A stretch of DNA of 6,102 bases. Origin: Clostridia bacterium (GTDB lineage Bacteria; Bacillota; Clostridia; Oscillospirales; CAG-272). Shown one piece after another: positions 5,932 through 6,102 of the stretch. Position 1 is the stretch's first letter, and each line of letters starts with the position of its first letter. The notes under the pieces are model-generated. The model was not told where the DNA came from. It did not search any database and worked only from the letters and a program-made list of their open reading frames with translations. Location of the stretch: assembly GCA_900770145.1 (NCBI GenBank), contig CAAGJL010000087.1, positions 1 through 6,102 on the forward strand, in the 5' to 3' direction. A program made the position numbers and the translations under genes.

Positions 5932-5986
5932 TCTCAAAGGCTCCCTTGTGTAAAGGGAGCTGGCGCGACAGCGCCTGAGGGATTGT
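5928..5986 (+). repeat. Small palindromic element able to fold as a three-way junction
   Basis: An outer stem pairs ACAATC (5928-5933) with GATTGT (5981-5986) and TCA (5934-5936) with TGA (5976-5978), leaving GG (5979-5980) bulged. It encloses two perfect hairpins: GCTCCCTT/AAGGGAGC (5940-5947, 5953-5960, loop GTGTA) and GGCGC/GCGCC (5962-5966, 5971-5975, loop GACA). It lacks coding potential and transposase-like content. This compact structure fits a MITE/REP-like repetitive element; an RNA role is possible but unproven. Confidence 0.7.
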
Positions 5987-6033
5987 AAAGGTGTGAAGTT
6001 TGCAGGAAGAAAAAAAGATAGTTTGTGTCAGGT

Positions 6034-6086
6034 ACAACCCCTCCGCCTCGTTTCACTCGGCACCTCCCCTTACACAGGGCAGGCTC
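6034..6086 (-). repeat. Diverged inverted copy of the three-way-junction element
   Basis: Read on the minus strand, this stretch runs AGCCTGCCCTGTGTAAGGGG, then AGGTGCCGAG, and ends in GGAGGGGTTGT. That aligns with the plus-strand element at 5938-5986 (GGCTCCCTTGTGTAAAGGGAGCTGGC ... TGAGGGATTGT, split here only for description). Its main hairpin (6063-6070 with 6076-6083) is kept apart from one C-C mismatch at 6066/6080. The second stem and the outer stem are mostly lost. The two copies face each other about 47 bases apart. Confidence 0.65.
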
Positions 6087-6102
6087 ATATGTGCGCCGCC
6101 GG

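Larger units (their letters stand above)
5571..6102. other. Gene-free, stem-loop-dense repeat region
   Basis: About 530 bases hold no credible gene. Open frames here cross palindromes and repeats, lack convincing ribosome binding sites, and translate to low-complexity arginine-, proline- and serine-rich peptides. The stretch is instead a chain of inverted repeats and short direct repeats, listed separately. It appears to be a landing zone of small palindromic repetitive elements between the operon terminator and whatever lies beyond the window. Confidence 0.75.

Noticed and set aside
5928..5986. Possible tRNA or other known structured RNA from the three-way junction
   Set aside because: It is shorter than a tRNA, lacks the T-arm GTTCRA sequence in place, has no anticodon-like arm, and its inverted copy nearby points to a repeat element.
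5423..5988. Several open frames of about 78-156 codons in the right-hand repeat region
   Set aside because: They are made from palindromes and direct repeats, overlap each other on both strands, and have no convincing ribosome binding site or domain.

Overview
The window looks like chromosomal DNA from a GC-rich anaerobic member of the Firmicutes, probably a gut Clostridia of the Oscillospiraceae/Ruminococcaceae type. The reasons are strong GGAGG-type ribosome binding sites, a DUF6062-family protein, a YtqB/MnmM-type tRNA methyltransferase, cytoplasmic GH2 and CE7 enzymes, and small palindromic intergenic repeats. The taxonomic call is an inference from gene content and style, not from a marker gene.

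Layout. At the left edge (1-88) there is an AT-rich perfect hairpin and related short inverted repeats. Next comes a small minus-strand gene (89-274) for a 61-residue single-pass membrane protein. A divergent intergenic region (275-446) holds a clear sigma-A-type promoter, TTGATT-17-TATAAT, reading rightward. It drives a compact five-gene operon on the plus strand: a DUF6062 cysteine/histidine-rich protein (447-1175), a two-domain SGNH/GDSL esterase (1188-2168), an MnmM-like tRNA methyltransferase (2170-2742), a GH2 glycosidase (2774-4480) and a CE7 acetyl esterase (4510-5469). Gaps between the genes are 1 to 31 bases. The operon ends at a strong intrinsic terminator (5529-5566).

How the genes work together. 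Three of the five products suit intracellular breakdown of acetylated oligosaccharides: two esterases of unrelated folds (SGNH and alpha/beta hydrolase) would remove acetyl groups and the GH2 enzyme would cut the glycosidic bond. None has a signal peptide, so imported oligosaccharides are the likely substrates. No transporter or regulator lies in the window. The tRNA methyltransferase sits between the carbohydrate genes and appears translationally coupled to the upstream esterase. The first gene, DUF6062, has no known function and shows an internal duplication of a CxxC...FCxxHY metal-binding-like module.

Right edge. From about 5571 to 6102 I see no credible gene. The stretch is packed with stem-loops, three copies of the 11-mer AAAGGCTCCCT, three copies of a GTTCGCACAA-ending linker, one element that can fold as a three-way junction (5928-5986), and a diverged inverted copy of that element (6034-6086). 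It reads as a cluster of small non-autonomous palindromic repeats (MITE/REP-like).

I found no defence system, CRISPR array, transposase, phage gene or RNA gene. The most interesting material is the duplicated-motif DUF6062 protein, the operon logic, the unusual spacing in the SGNH catalytic block, and the structured repeat cluster.
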